DNA from: Halorientalis regularis
Lineage (GTDB): Archaea > Halobacteriota > Halobacteria > Halobacteriales > Haloarculaceae
Assembly (NCBI RefSeq): GCF_023698535.1
Contig: NZ_JALJCL010000005.1
Location: 209,478-273,477, forward strand
Direction of reading: 5' to 3'
Length of the DNA stretch: 64,000 nt
Positions 32,507 through 40,202 of this stretch are shown here, one piece after another (position 1 is the stretch's first letter; every line of letters begins with the position of its first letter). The position numbers and the translations under genes were made by a program. The notes beneath the pieces were generated by a model. It saw nothing but the letters and a program-made list of their open reading frames with translations, was not told the origin of the DNA and did no database searches.

Positions 32507-34231
32507 TCAGGCGAATTTCCGAATCGTCAGGTCGAGCGTGTCGAGATCGACGATGGGAGCCATCGCGCAGTCGGGGTCGATGTTGACGCTCTCCTGAAAT
32601 GCGGTCTGGGCCTGCCAGCACCCCGAGTTGATCGTGAGGACGTTGTGGTACTTCCCGTAGCCGAACTTGTGGACGTGGCCGGCGTGGAACACGTCGGGCG
32701 TCTCCTCGATCACCAGATAATCCCGCTCCTCGGGGGCCAGCCGGGTGTGCCCGCCGAACTGGGGCGCGACGTGGCGCTTCTTCAGCAACTGGTACATCGC
32801 CTTGTGGGGTTCGTCGTAGTTGGCCTTCTCGTCGGGCAACTCGGCGATCACCTCGTCCAGCGAGACACCGTGGTACATCAGGACGGAGACGCCCTCGACG
32901 GTCACCATCGAGGGATTGGCGGTGATCCGGCAGTCGTGGGCCGACATGATATCCCGGAGTTCCTCGTCGAATCCGGGCTGGGGTTCGGCGAGGCGGACGG
33001 CGTCGTGGTTGCCCGGGATCATGACGATCTCCATGTCTCCCGGCACCTCCTTCAAAAACTCCGAGAACTCCCGGTACTGGTCGTAGATGTCCACGATGTC
33101 GAGTTCCTCGTCCTGATCGGGGTAGACGCCGACGCCCTCGACCATGTCGCCCGCGATCAGCAGGTACTCAACGGCGTTGGCCTCCTCGGTGTGGAGCCAG
33201 TCGGCGAAACGCGTCCAGGCGTCGGCCATGAACTCCTGACTGCCGACGTGCACGTCACTCACGAGGGCGGCGCTGACCTCGCGGTCGGCCGTCGAAGGCT
33301 GGTACGTCCGGGGAATCTCCGGGAAGTAGAGGTCGTCGACGAACAGGATGCCGTCGCCGTCGCTGTTGTCGTCGGAGAGAGTCCCCTCGACGGCGATGAC
33401 TTCATCGTGGAGCAACTCGTCGACCTGCTCGGCGGTGTCCCGGTCTTTCATCACGAGACAGGGGTAAACCCCGTTCGTGTCCTCGAGTTCGATCAGCCAG
33501 TGCCCGCTGGCCGTCGAGCGGATGTCCGAGACCATCCCCACGATGGCCGCCTCGCTCCCGCCGGCCATCGAGGAGAGCGTGTTCGTCGGACGGTGGTTGA
33601 TGCGACCGCGCAACTGCCGGCTGAGCCGTTCGTAGCGGTCCCGGAACACGGCCACGAAGTCGCTGTACTCGCCGGTGCCGGTCGACTGGCCGGTCATGTC
33701 CCCCTCGATCTCCACGTCGTGGTTGGACGTATCGATAGACCGCTCGCCGGTCGCGACTGGCTCGGCCGTCGGCCGACGGTCGGTCGCCGTGGCAGCGTCC
33801 GATTCAGCCGCCCCCGCCGCGTCCGAAGACCCCCCTGTTTCAGGTGGAACGGCGGACCCGGATTCGGAAGACATGGTGGAGTCCGTTCCACTCGAAATGG
33901 AGGGGTCTGCGTCGGTGGTGTCGGCCGTCGTTGCCTCCGGTTCGGCGGGGTTCGCGGGACCCCCCGGCTCCGAGTCGGTCGTTTCCGTTGTGGCGTCGTC
34001 GGCGGTCGGCGCGGCGGTCGAGCGGTCGCGGCGGCCGTCGGATTCGGCCAGCACCGACGCGACGTGATCGGCCGAGAGCTTGATCGCGTCGTCGGGCGCG
34101 GCCTCGAGTGCGCGGTCGATAGCGCGGGCTGGATCGTCGGCATCGGCGAGGAGGGTGACGGCCTCGCGGTCGGCGTTGTACCCGCGCGTCGCGAGGACGC
34201 TGACGATGCGGGCGGGCGTCTCCAGCGGCAC
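32507..34231 (-). CDS. polB: DNA polymerase D (Pol II) small subunit DP1
   Basis: A 574-residue exonuclease subunit of the archaeal replicative polymerase PolD. The calcineurin-like nuclease site is complete: VSDVHVGS (about 323), AGDMVEG, IPGNHD, MYHG and AGHVHK. Before it lie an OB-fold region (GMVSDIRSTASGHWLIELEDTNG) and a long Asp/Ser/Thr/Ala-rich linker at about 70-170. The DNA of this linker holds two ORB-like motifs (33828-33907). The N-terminus MPLETPARIVSVLATRGYNAD is the usual DP1 helical domain. The partner subunit polC is about 17 kb away. Confidence 0.93.
   Translation of the reverse strand: MPLETPARIVSVLATRGYNADREAVTLLADADDPARAIDRALEAAPDDAIKLSADHVASVLAESDGRRDRSTAAPTADDATTETTDSEPGGPANPAEPEATTADTTDADPSISSGTDSTMSSESGSAVPPETGGSSDAAGAAESDAATATDRRPTAEPVATGERSIDTSNHDVEIEGDMTGQSTGTGEYSDFVAVFRDRYERLSRQLRGRINHRPTNTLSSMAGGSEAAIVGMVSDIRSTASGHWLIELEDTNGVYPCLVMKDRDTAEQVDELLHDEVIAVEGTLSDDNSDGDGILFVDDLYFPEIPRTYQPSTADREVSAALVSDVHVGSQEFMADAWTRFADWLHTEEANAVEYLLIAGDMVEGVGVYPDQDEELDIVDIYDQYREFSEFLKEVPGDMEIVMIPGNHDAVRLAEPQPGFDEELRDIMSAHDCRITANPSMVTVEGVSVLMYHGVSLDEVIAELPDEKANYDEPHKAMYQLLKKRHVAPQFGGHTRLAPEERDYLVIEETPDVFHAGHVHKFGYGKYHNVLTINSGCWQAQTAFQESVNIDPDCAMAPIVDLDTLDLTIRKFA
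33828..33907. other. Inverted pair of ORB-like motifs inside polB linker
   Basis: On the minus strand, 33850 to 33828 reads GTTCCACCTGAAACAGGGGG, then GTC, sharing its first 14 bases with the oriC box at 37647. On the plus strand, 33885-33907 reads GTTCCACTCGAAATGGAGGG, then GTC. The pair faces outwards, like the two main boxes in the origin region, with 34 bp between. They encode PPETGG and DPSISSG parts of the low-complexity linker, so coding constraint may be weak. Function is unproven. Confidence 0.4.
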
Positions 34232-34337
34232 GGATCCACAGAACGGGTGGCGAAGCTAAAGCGTATCGGACCCGAAACCCGCCGGCAATCATCGAGAGGC
34301 AGAAAGTTGAAGCGTGGTTCGGCACAACCGGGTAGCA

Positions 34338-35024
34338 ATGACCGAGCGTAGCGACGAGGGGGGCCGGCGGGGGCCGAATCCCCCGGACACCGACGAGCGT
34401 GCCGGATCGTTCCTCGACGATTTCGCCACGAGCGTGCTGGCCGTCGTCGGGATCGGCGTCTTGCTGTTCGCCATCAGCGGCGTCTGGCCGCCGATGGTGG
34501 CCATCGAGAGTGGGAGCATGCAACCGAACATCGGCGTCGGGGACCTCGTGTTCGTGATGGAAGAGGAGCGGTTCCCCAGCGACAACGCCGTCGCCGGCAC
34601 CGGCGTCGCCACCGTCTACAGCACCAACCGGAGTGAGTTCCGGAAATTCAACAGACCCGGTGACGTGATCGTCTACGAACCCAACGGTGATAGCCAGGCG
34701 ACACCGGTGATACACCGGGCCCAGTTCTACGTCGAGGCGGGCGAGAACTGGTACGACGAGGCCAAGGCCAAGCACCTCCCGAAAGACGCCGACTCCTGTG
34801 ACGACCTCAAATACTGCCCCGCGAAACACGACGCGTTCATCACCCGCGGGGACAATCCCGCCTCGAACATGCAGTACGATCAGGTACAGGGCGTCTCCAA
34901 GCCCGTCAGGCCAGAATGGGTGATCGGCACCGCGGAGTTCCGGATGCCCGGGCTGGGCTGGCTCCGACTCAACTTCCAGACGAGTCCGGTCGGGACCGCC
35001 GACGCCGTCGCGGCGGCGACCTGA
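34338..35024 (+). CDS. Archaeal signal peptidase I (Sec11 type)
   Basis: A 228-residue membrane protease. One N-terminal helix (about 33-53) precedes the catalytic ESGSMQPN box; the partner histidine is in TPVIHRAQF and acidic residues in TRGDNPASN. This matches the general ER/archaeal-type signal peptidase for Sec substrates. It is a separate, housekeeping-type enzyme from the SipW-like one at 9350: the motifs agree but there are no extra C-terminal helices, and inserts DEAKAKHLPKDADSCDDLKYCPAK are typical of haloarchaeal Sec11. It is divergent from polB and convergent with orc1. Confidence 0.9.
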   Translation: MTERSDEGGRRGPNPPDTDERAGSFLDDFATSVLAVVGIGVLLFAISGVWPPMVAIESGSMQPNIGVGDLVFVMEEERFPSDNAVAGTGVATVYSTNRSEFRKFNRPGDVIVYEPNGDSQATPVIHRAQFYVEAGENWYDEAKAKHLPKDADSCDDLKYCPAKHDAFITRGDNPASNMQYDQVQGVSKPVRPEWVIGTAEFRMPGLGWLRLNFQTSPVGTADAVAAAT

Positions 35025-35069
35025 GAATTCCGATTTTCGGCGTTCGGTCGTCAACCAGATTTCGGCTGG

Positions 35070-36713
35070 TCAGTTGTCGAACCGCGCCTGGACGAACGGC
35101 TGCACGTCCTCGATGTCGCCCAGTCGTGAATCGGAGAGCAGGACCGCCTCGGTCTCGTCGATGGGTACCGAGAGGCTGATCTCCTTGGTGCGGCCGTACC
35201 GCCCCTTCGAGACGACGACGGCGTTGACGATGCCGAGCATGTCCAGTTCCGAGATGAGGTCCGTCACGCGGCGCTGCGTGAGCGTGTCGGCGTCGATCTC
35301 GTCACAGAGGCGCTTGTAGATGTTGTACACCTCGCCGGTGTTGATGTTGTGGACGCCGTTCTTCTCGAGGAGGATGATCGCGAACAGGACCAGTTTCGAC
35401 TGCGTGGGCAGGGTCCGGACGACCTCGACCACGCGGTCGAGTTCGATCTTCTCCTGGGCGCGCCGGACGTGGTCCTCCTCGACGCGTTCGGTCTGGCCGC
35501 GCTCGGCGAGTTCGCCCGCGGTCCGCAAGAGGTCGAGCGCGCGGCGTGCGTCCCCGTGTTCCTGTGCGGCGAAGGCTGCACACAGCGGGATCACGTCGTC
35601 GGAGAGCGCCTCGTTCTCGAAGGCGTCGTCGGCGCGGTGCTGGAGGATGTCCCGGAGCTGGTTGGCGTCGTAGGGCGGGAAGACGATCTCCTCCTCGCCG
35701 AGACTCGACTTGACGCGGGGGTCGAGGAAGTCGGTGAACTTCAGGTCGTTGGAGATGCCCATGATCGACACCCGAGAGTTTTCGAGTTCGGAGTTCATCC
35801 GCGAGAGGTTATAGAGTGTGTCGTCACCGCTCTTCTCGACGAGTTTGTCGATTTCGTCGAGCATGATGACGACCACGCGCTCGTGGTAGTCGACCGCCTC
35901 GAAGAAACTGTTGTACACGCGGTCGGTCGGCCACCCCGTCATCGGGACCTCTTCGAACTCCGCGCGGTCGTCGTCCAGGTCCTCGATCAGGGCGTCCAGT
36001 TCCTCGAGGGTGTCGACCTCGTCGATACCTGGGCCCGACCCCACCGACACCCCGGTTTCGAGTGCGCTCCCGTCGGTCGATTCCAGGACGGCGGGGTCGT
36101 CGTCGGCGCGGTCGCGGAGCTCTTCCAGTTCGGCGATGCGGTCGTCGATCACCTCGCGGTTCTTCTCGATGAACTTGTTGGCGAGCTGGGCGAGGACGCG
36201 GTACTGGGTGTCCGTGACCTCGCAGTTGATGTACTGGACCTCACAGGGAACCTCGTACTTCTGTGAGGTGGTTTCGAGTTCCTCGCTGACGAACTTCGCG
36301 CTCGCGGTCTTGCCGGTCCCGGTCTTCCCGTAGATGAGGATGTTCGACGGCGTGTCGCCCCGGAGCGCGGAGACGAGGATCGTCGCCATGTTGTTGATCT
36401 GTTCCTGTCGGTGGGGAAGCTCCCGTGGCGTGTACGACGGGCGCAGCACCTCCTTGTTCTCGAAGATGGGCGCACCGCTGAGCAGGTCGTCGAACAGCCC
36501 ACGCGAGGCCTCGTCGAGGTCGTCGTCCTCGTCGACGTCGTCGAGGACCACGTCGTCCAGCGACGAGTCCGCGTCGCCCGCCTCGACGTCGACGCTGGGC
36601 CGGTCCTCGCCGCCCGTGTCGTCGAGCGGTGCCTGCTCACTGGGCCCGTCCCGTCCGTCTGGCTTCCCCGTTCCCGTGTCCGGTTCGTCGGATTCGTTCC
36701 CGCTTCCTGTCAT
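35070..36713 (-). CDS. Orc1/Cdc6 replication initiator
   Basis: A 547-residue AAA+ origin-binding protein. Order: acidic low-complexity N-terminus (about 1-85), AAA+ domain with Walker A GKTGTGKTA (near 130) and Walker B MLDEID (near 284), sensor and arginine-finger region, then a C-terminal winged-helix domain (LLEKNGVHNINTGEVYNIYKRLCDEID). It carries an insert of about 60 residues before Walker B, as other haloarchaeal Orc1 proteins do. It is the initiator paired with the gene-free region upstream, and an ORB lies 5 bp before its start codon. The arvABC cluster lies on the other side, as in other haloarchaeal oriC1 loci. Confidence 0.93.
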   Translation of the reverse strand: MTGSGNESDEPDTGTGKPDGRDGPSEQAPLDDTGGEDRPSVDVEAGDADSSLDDVVLDDVDEDDDLDEASRGLFDDLLSGAPIFENKEVLRPSYTPRELPHRQEQINNMATILVSALRGDTPSNILIYGKTGTGKTASAKFVSEELETTSQKYEVPCEVQYINCEVTDTQYRVLAQLANKFIEKNREVIDDRIAELEELRDRADDDPAVLESTDGSALETGVSVGSGPGIDEVDTLEELDALIEDLDDDRAEFEEVPMTGWPTDRVYNSFFEAVDYHERVVVIMLDEIDKLVEKSGDDTLYNLSRMNSELENSRVSIMGISNDLKFTDFLDPRVKSSLGEEEIVFPPYDANQLRDILQHRADDAFENEALSDDVIPLCAAFAAQEHGDARRALDLLRTAGELAERGQTERVEEDHVRRAQEKIELDRVVEVVRTLPTQSKLVLFAIILLEKNGVHNINTGEVYNIYKRLCDEIDADTLTQRRVTDLISELDMLGIVNAVVVSKGRYGRTKEISLSVPIDETEAVLLSDSRLGDIEDVQPFVQARFDN

Positions 36714-36717
36714 AAAC

Positions 36718-36740
36718 GTACCCCTCTATTTCAGGTGGAG
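36718..36740 (-). promoter_or_regulatory. ORB-like box next to the orc1 start codon
   Basis: The minus strand reads CTCCACCTGAAATAGAGGGG, then TAC, differing from the origin box at 37647 mostly in its middle. It ends 5 bp before the orc1 ATG, so it would lie in the leader if transcription starts further out (a gatatac box is at about 36777-36785). Binding of Orc1 here could repress its own gene. Confidence 0.6.
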
Positions 36741-37374
36741 AGAGACACCTTGCGTCCCAGAAACAGCCCTCGAGTCGTCGTATATCCGCTCTACGCGGAA
36801 ATCGAGCTCTTCGGGGACGTCCAGTTGAACCACAAGAACCCGTGGTTGACGACTTATTAAATATTTCGATTGTTGAGGGGTCCGGAGGTCACCGTATGGG
36901 TCTATTGCGGGCAGTATCAGACCGGATAGTCGCCGGTCTCGGCGCCTGGCGGGAACGGTACGGATCCAACGAGCCGGGACAACACCTGCGTTTCGGGTCA
37001 AGCGAGTGAGCCAGCCCGGCCGCGGTCGGGCTGGCCACCCGGAACGTGACGACGGCCAGCGTGGGCCGAACGATCCCGGTTCAGTCGTCACGACTTGTTG
37101 ATCGCGACCACGCGTGAGTCGGTCGAGAACGTTTCGTGAGATGTCTTCACGAAGAACACGAAAACTGTGGTCTGAACGACGGGGTCGGGGTTCGACGTGG
37201 TCCGGACACGAAGAGAGGGATTCACAGGCGGGAGGACGGGACGGTTCGAGGGGAAATGTCCGGAGAGGGAGAGTTCGGCGGACGATCAGTCGTCGAGATG
37301 ACGGTTAGGGACGCACCGCGACGAGAGGGTGATCGAGAAAGAGAGATGGTTCGACGGGAAAGAATGGGGGGTAA

Positions 37375-37403
37375 CCCCCCCACCCCTTCGTTTCGGGTGG
37401 AAC
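37375..37403 (-). other. Left origin recognition box
   Basis: Minus strand GTTCCACCCGAAACGAAGGG, then GTG and a run of G. It mirrors the box at 37647 across the AT-rich core. The plus strand here also reads a near match, TTTCGGGTGGAACGAGG, giving a partly palindromic centre at 37391-37406. Confidence 0.7.
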
Positions 37404-37429
37404 GAGGTGGGAAGGGGTGGGGGGGTCCC

Positions 37430-37575
37430 CCCTTTCTATAGAAGAAAACCGTTAAGTTACTACTCTATAAACCATACCCGTAGAACTTCGAAATACCCCT
37501 TCTTCTAGTGGAGCTAGTATGTCGTGTGGCTAGTGCTATGGAAAACGGCTAGACTAGCGGAAACTAGGACTAGAG
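37430..37575. other. AT-rich origin core with CTAG cluster
   Basis: The left part (37430-37500) is the most AT-rich non-element DNA in the window, including gaaaaccgttaagttactac and ctataaac. From 37506 to 37574 the tetramer CTAG occurs seven times, starting at 37506, 37515, 37531, 37550, 37555, 37565 and 37571. CTAG is otherwise very sparse in the window. The segment lies between the two inverted ORBs, where the unwinding element should be. The role of CTAG is unknown. Confidence 0.65.
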
Positions 37576-37646
37576 GCGCGCTCCTGTGTGGTGCCCCACG
37601 TTCCCGACCGTGATCCCGCTCTCACCCCCTCCCTCCCGTTCCTGCC

Positions 37647-37675
37647 GTTCCACCTGAAACGAGGGGGTGGGGGAC
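37647..37675 (+). other. Right origin recognition box
   Basis: Plus strand GTTCCACCTGAAACGAGGGG, then GTGGGGGAC. It is the best ORB match in the region, with the conserved TTCCACCTGAAACGAGGGG core and G-run. It is oriented away from the AT-rich core, opposite to the left box 243 bp away. Confidence 0.75.
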
Positions 37676-37762
37676 TCCCATTCCGGTCGGTTCTGCCCAG
37701 CTTCACGCCCGGATCGTGGGGTGGTGTAGCGCGGTCCCCTCTCTCACCTCCAGTCCCGTCGC

Positions 37763-37788
37763 CAGCACCCCGTCTCGTTTCGGGTCCG
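37763..37788 (-). other. Additional ORB-like box
   Basis: Minus strand GGCGGACCCGAAACGAGACG, then GGGTG. It keeps the CGAAACGAG and GGGGTG blocks but lacks the TTCCAC half, so it is a weaker site or a remnant. Confidence 0.45.
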
Positions 37789-37985
37789 CCACCCCTTCCG
37801 TCAATCCGGACTCTCACTGGAGTCGGCTGTCTCAACCGGTCTCACCCACCTGTCTCAGTCGGTACCACCTCCCGTCTTCACTCACTCGTCCCTTTCCCGT
37901 CTTCGTTCCCCTCGACCTCCTCCCTGACTCCCCGTTTTGTCCGACTACTCCCGAACGGACTGGAAACACTCCCTCGAATAGTATC

Positions 37986-38011
37986 GGAATATTTATGTAT
38001 GTCTGACATAC
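37986..38011 (+). promoter_or_regulatory. arvA promoter with perfect palindrome
   Basis: The AT-rich aatatttatg at 37988-37997 is a good TATA box. It runs into the perfect 7-1-7 inverted repeat gtatgtc-t-gacatac (37997-38011), which lies where transcription should begin or just before it. Such a palindrome could be an operator. About 60 bases of leader then separate it from the arvA start. Confidence 0.55.
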
Positions 38012-38046
38012 ACTTAAGTAAATTCGGTCGGGAAGTACCCGCAGAA

Positions 38047-38065
38047 GCTCTCTCACGGAGAGAGC
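38047..38065 (+). promoter_or_regulatory. Stem-loop in the arvA leader
   Basis: gctctct-cacgg-agagagc forms a 7-bp stem with a 5-base loop. It is followed at once by a Shine-Dalgarno-like ggagg (38067-38071) six bases before the arvA ATG. Leadered genes with a clear ribosome site are unusual in this window, so the hairpin may influence translation. Confidence 0.5.
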
Positions 38066-38077
38066 GGGAGGCCCAGG

Positions 38078-38707
38078 ATGGGACTGATCACGGACATCCG
38101 AGATAGTATTTCGTCGTTGTTCTCGGCCCAGGACCCGAAGCGAATCGGTATCTACGGTCCACCGAACGCCGGGAAGACGACGCTGGCGAACCGCATCGCT
38201 CGCGACTGGACAGGTGACGCTATCGGCCCGGAGAGTCACATACCACACGAAACACGCCGCGCACGCAGGAAGGAGAACGTCGAGATCGAGCGCAACGGCA
38301 AGTCGGTCACCATCGACGTGGTCGACACGCCCGGTGTCACGACGAAAGTCGACTACACCGAGTTCCTCGAACACGACATGGAGAAAGACGACGCCGTGCG
38401 TCGCTCCCGCGAGGCCACCGAGGGCGTCGCCGAGGCCATGCACTGGTTGCGCGAGGACGTCGACGGCGTCCTCTACGTGCTGGACTCCACGGAGGACCCG
38501 TTCACGCAGGTGAACACGATGCTGGTCGGCATCATCGAGAGCCAGGACCTGCCGGTCCTGATCCTCGCGAACAAGACCGACCTCGAGGACTCGAACGTCC
38601 GCCGCATCGAGAACGCCTTCCCACAGCACGAGACGCTGCCGCTGTCGGCGCTGGAAGGTGACAACATGGACGAGGTCTACGACAAGATCGCGGAGTACTT
38701 CGGGTGA
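38078..38707 (+). CDS. arvA: ArvA/OapA small Era-like GTPase
   Basis: A 209-residue GTP-binding protein. Motifs: G1 GPPNAGKT (27-34), G3 DTPG (83-86), G4 NKTD (165-168) and G5 SAL (190-192). It is the origin-adjacent GTPase of Euryarchaeota (formerly OapA), reported in Haloferax volcanii to be needed for extracellular vesicle formation and so renamed ArvA. The leader has a hairpin and a ggagg ribosome site. It overlaps the GTG of the next gene and forms the operon arvABC, next to oriC and orc1. Confidence 0.88.
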   Translation: MGLITDIRDSISSLFSAQDPKRIGIYGPPNAGKTTLANRIARDWTGDAIGPESHIPHETRRARRKENVEIERNGKSVTIDVVDTPGVTTKVDYTEFLEHDMEKDDAVRRSREATEGVAEAMHWLREDVDGVLYVLDSTEDPFTQVNTMLVGIIESQDLPVLILANKTDLEDSNVRRIENAFPQHETLPLSALEGDNMDEVYDKIAEYFG

Positions 38708-38712
38708 CCAGG

Positions 38713-39105
38713 ATGCCTGAAGTCAAAAAAGCAGACGACGGCGACGACGGCGTACAGATCGACCTCATCAGCGGCGAGCGCATGGAGAACATGACCTCCA
38801 TGGAGAAGATCCGGATGATCCTCGACGGGGTCCACGAGGGGAACATCGTCATCCTCGAGGAGGGACTCTCGCCCGACGAGGAGTCCCGGCTCATCGAGGT
38901 CACGATGACCGAGATCAGTCCCGACGAGTTCAACGGGATCGAGATCGAGACCTACCCCCAGTCCGGCAACACTGACTCGGGGCTGCTCAACCGCCTGATG
39001 GGCAACAACGAGACGAAGAAACTGACCGTTATCGGGCCGGCCAACCAGATCGAGACGCTTCACAAGGACGAGACACTGATCAGCGCCCTGGTCTCACGGA
39101 AATAA
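38713..39105 (+). CDS. arvB: ArvB/DUF2073 family protein
   Basis: A 130-residue protein of the DUF2073 type, found only beside the arvA GTPase. Typical segments are QIDLISGERMENMTSMEKIRMILDGV, GNIVILEEGLSPDEESRLIEVTM and the C-terminal KKLTVIGPANQIETLHKDE. The ATG at 38713 is used; a GTG at 38704 overlaps the arvA stop. It is a probable cofactor or regulator of the GTPase, by operon conservation. Confidence 0.82.
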   Translation: MPEVKKADDGDDGVQIDLISGERMENMTSMEKIRMILDGVHEGNIVILEEGLSPDEESRLIEVTMTEISPDEFNGIEIETYPQSGNTDSGLLNRLMGNNETKKLTVIGPANQIETLHKDETLISALVSRK

Positions 39106-39854
39106 TGCCCCACCAGTGTACGAGCTGCGGCCAGGTGTTCGACGACGGCTCCAAGGAGATGCTGTCGGGCTGTCCAGACTGTGGCGGGAACAAGTTCCAG
39201 TTTCACCCCTCGTCAGAGGACGTGCCCGAGGAACCGGAGCCGTCGGCGGAACCACCGGATCCACCGACGCCCGACAGCTCCGTGGCCCGCACCGTCGGGA
39301 ACGCGGCCGCGACGGTCCGCGACCTGGTCGGCAGTTCGGGGTCACAGTCCGCAGGCGCACCCGACGACGACCCGTCGAGCCGGGATCCCGCGCCGGCCGA
39401 CTCCACTCCCTCGGAGCCGGCCACGGCCCCGGACCGAACGCCGGCCGACACCCCGGTGTCCCGGGAAGACGCGGCACAGGCCGACGCGCGAAGCGAGGTC
39501 GTCAGCCCCGACGAGATCCCGGCGGGCAGTGACCCGCCCACGGGCACCGAGACGCCCGCGCCCGACGACACGTCGGCGACCGGGAACGCCGAACCCGACA
39601 CGGCTGGCGGGAGCGCCACACCCGAGCCGGCCGGCGACGCCGGCGCTCGCGTCGCCGAGGAACCGAGCGAGGACCGCCCGGATCTCAGCGAACTCCGCGA
39701 GGAACTCAACGACCAGTTCGAGAGCATCAAGGTCCTGAGCCCCGGCCAGTACGAACTCAACCTCATGGAACTGTACGACCGCGAGGAGTACATCATCGCA
39801 CTGCAGGAGGACGGCCGGTACACGATCCAGGTGCCCGAAAACTGGCACGACTGA
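39105..39854 (+). CDS. arvC: ArvC/OapC zinc-ribbon protein
   Basis: A 249-residue protein whose ATG overlaps the arvB stop by one base. An N-terminal zinc ribbon (Cys5, Cys8, Cys23, Cys26) is followed by a Pro/Ala/Asp-rich linker of about 130 residues. A conserved C-terminal domain ends in NDQFESIKVLSPGQYELNLM and EDGRYTIQVPENW. It is the third member of the arv operon. The long linker is a haloarchaeal expansion. Exact role unknown. Confidence 0.82.
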   Translation: MPHQCTSCGQVFDDGSKEMLSGCPDCGGNKFQFHPSSEDVPEEPEPSAEPPDPPTPDSSVARTVGNAAATVRDLVGSSGSQSAGAPDDDPSSRDPAPADSTPSEPATAPDRTPADTPVSREDAAQADARSEVVSPDEIPAGSDPPTGTETPAPDDTSATGNAEPDTAGGSATPEPAGDAGARVAEEPSEDRPDLSELREELNDQFESIKVLSPGQYELNLMELYDREEYIIALQEDGRYTIQVPENWHD

Positions 39855-39929
39855 GCGGCTCCCGTCCTCCCCCGCCGTGGCTCAACGACACGTTCACCGC
39901 CGTAAATATACCCTTGCTTACATAATCGT

Positions 39930-39937
39930 TATATAAA
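39930..39937 (+). promoter_or_regulatory. Strong TATA box before 39966
   Basis: ttatataaat is one of the best TATA boxes in the window, set 30 bp before the ATG at 39966. It lies in a small AT-rich island (39900-39960) of the 348 bp gap between arvC and mdh. Confidence 0.6.
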
Positions 39938-39965
39938 TGGCCGAATATTGACTCCTCTGAAGACT

Positions 39966-40121
39966 ATGCGACACCGAGACGACTCCCACGTCGACGAGTG
40001 GGCCGCTCTCGTGGGAGAGGACGTCGGGGAACGGGTTGCCGAACCGTCGCTGACGTGGCGCGAGTCCCGCGCTCCGCCGCCGCGGTACCACGACGAACCG
40101 GGTCCGCGCGGCGACCGCTGA
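39966..40121 (+). CDS. 51-residue protein of unknown function
   Basis: A short frame MRHRDDSHVDEWAALVGEDV... ending PRGDR, placed ideally for a leaderless message from the TATA box at 39930. Composition is mixed charged (12 acidic, many Arg) with no Cys or membrane segment. No homologue comes to mind. The promoter is the main support. Confidence 0.45.
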   Translation: MRHRDDSHVDEWAALVGEDVGERVAEPSLTWRESRAPPPRYHDEPGPRGDR

Positions 40122-40202
40122 GGGGTCGTCGCGCTGCCCGCCGGTCGGCACCGTCGAAAAGAAACTCGGAGTTCGGAGCGACAGTCGCCCGACGCCGTTC
40201 GC

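Larger units (their letters stand above)
36714..38077. other. Probable chromosomal replication origin (oriC)
   Basis: A 1364 bp stretch with no convincing gene between the divergent orc1 and arvA genes. It holds at least four ORB-like boxes (36718, 37375, 37647, 37763), an AT-rich core at about 37430-37575 that is suited to unwinding, G/C tracts beside the boxes, and the arvA promoter. The order orc1-origin-arvA is the arrangement known for the main haloarchaeal origin. Two open frames here (37136-37441, 37588-38106) have no coding look and run through the boxes. Activity is inferred. Confidence 0.85.

Noticed and set aside
37136..38106. Open frames 37136-37441 (+) and 37588-38106 (+) as genes
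   Set aside because: They run through origin boxes and CTAG-rich DNA, have Arg/Pro/Ser-rich products without acidic bias, and have no promoter.
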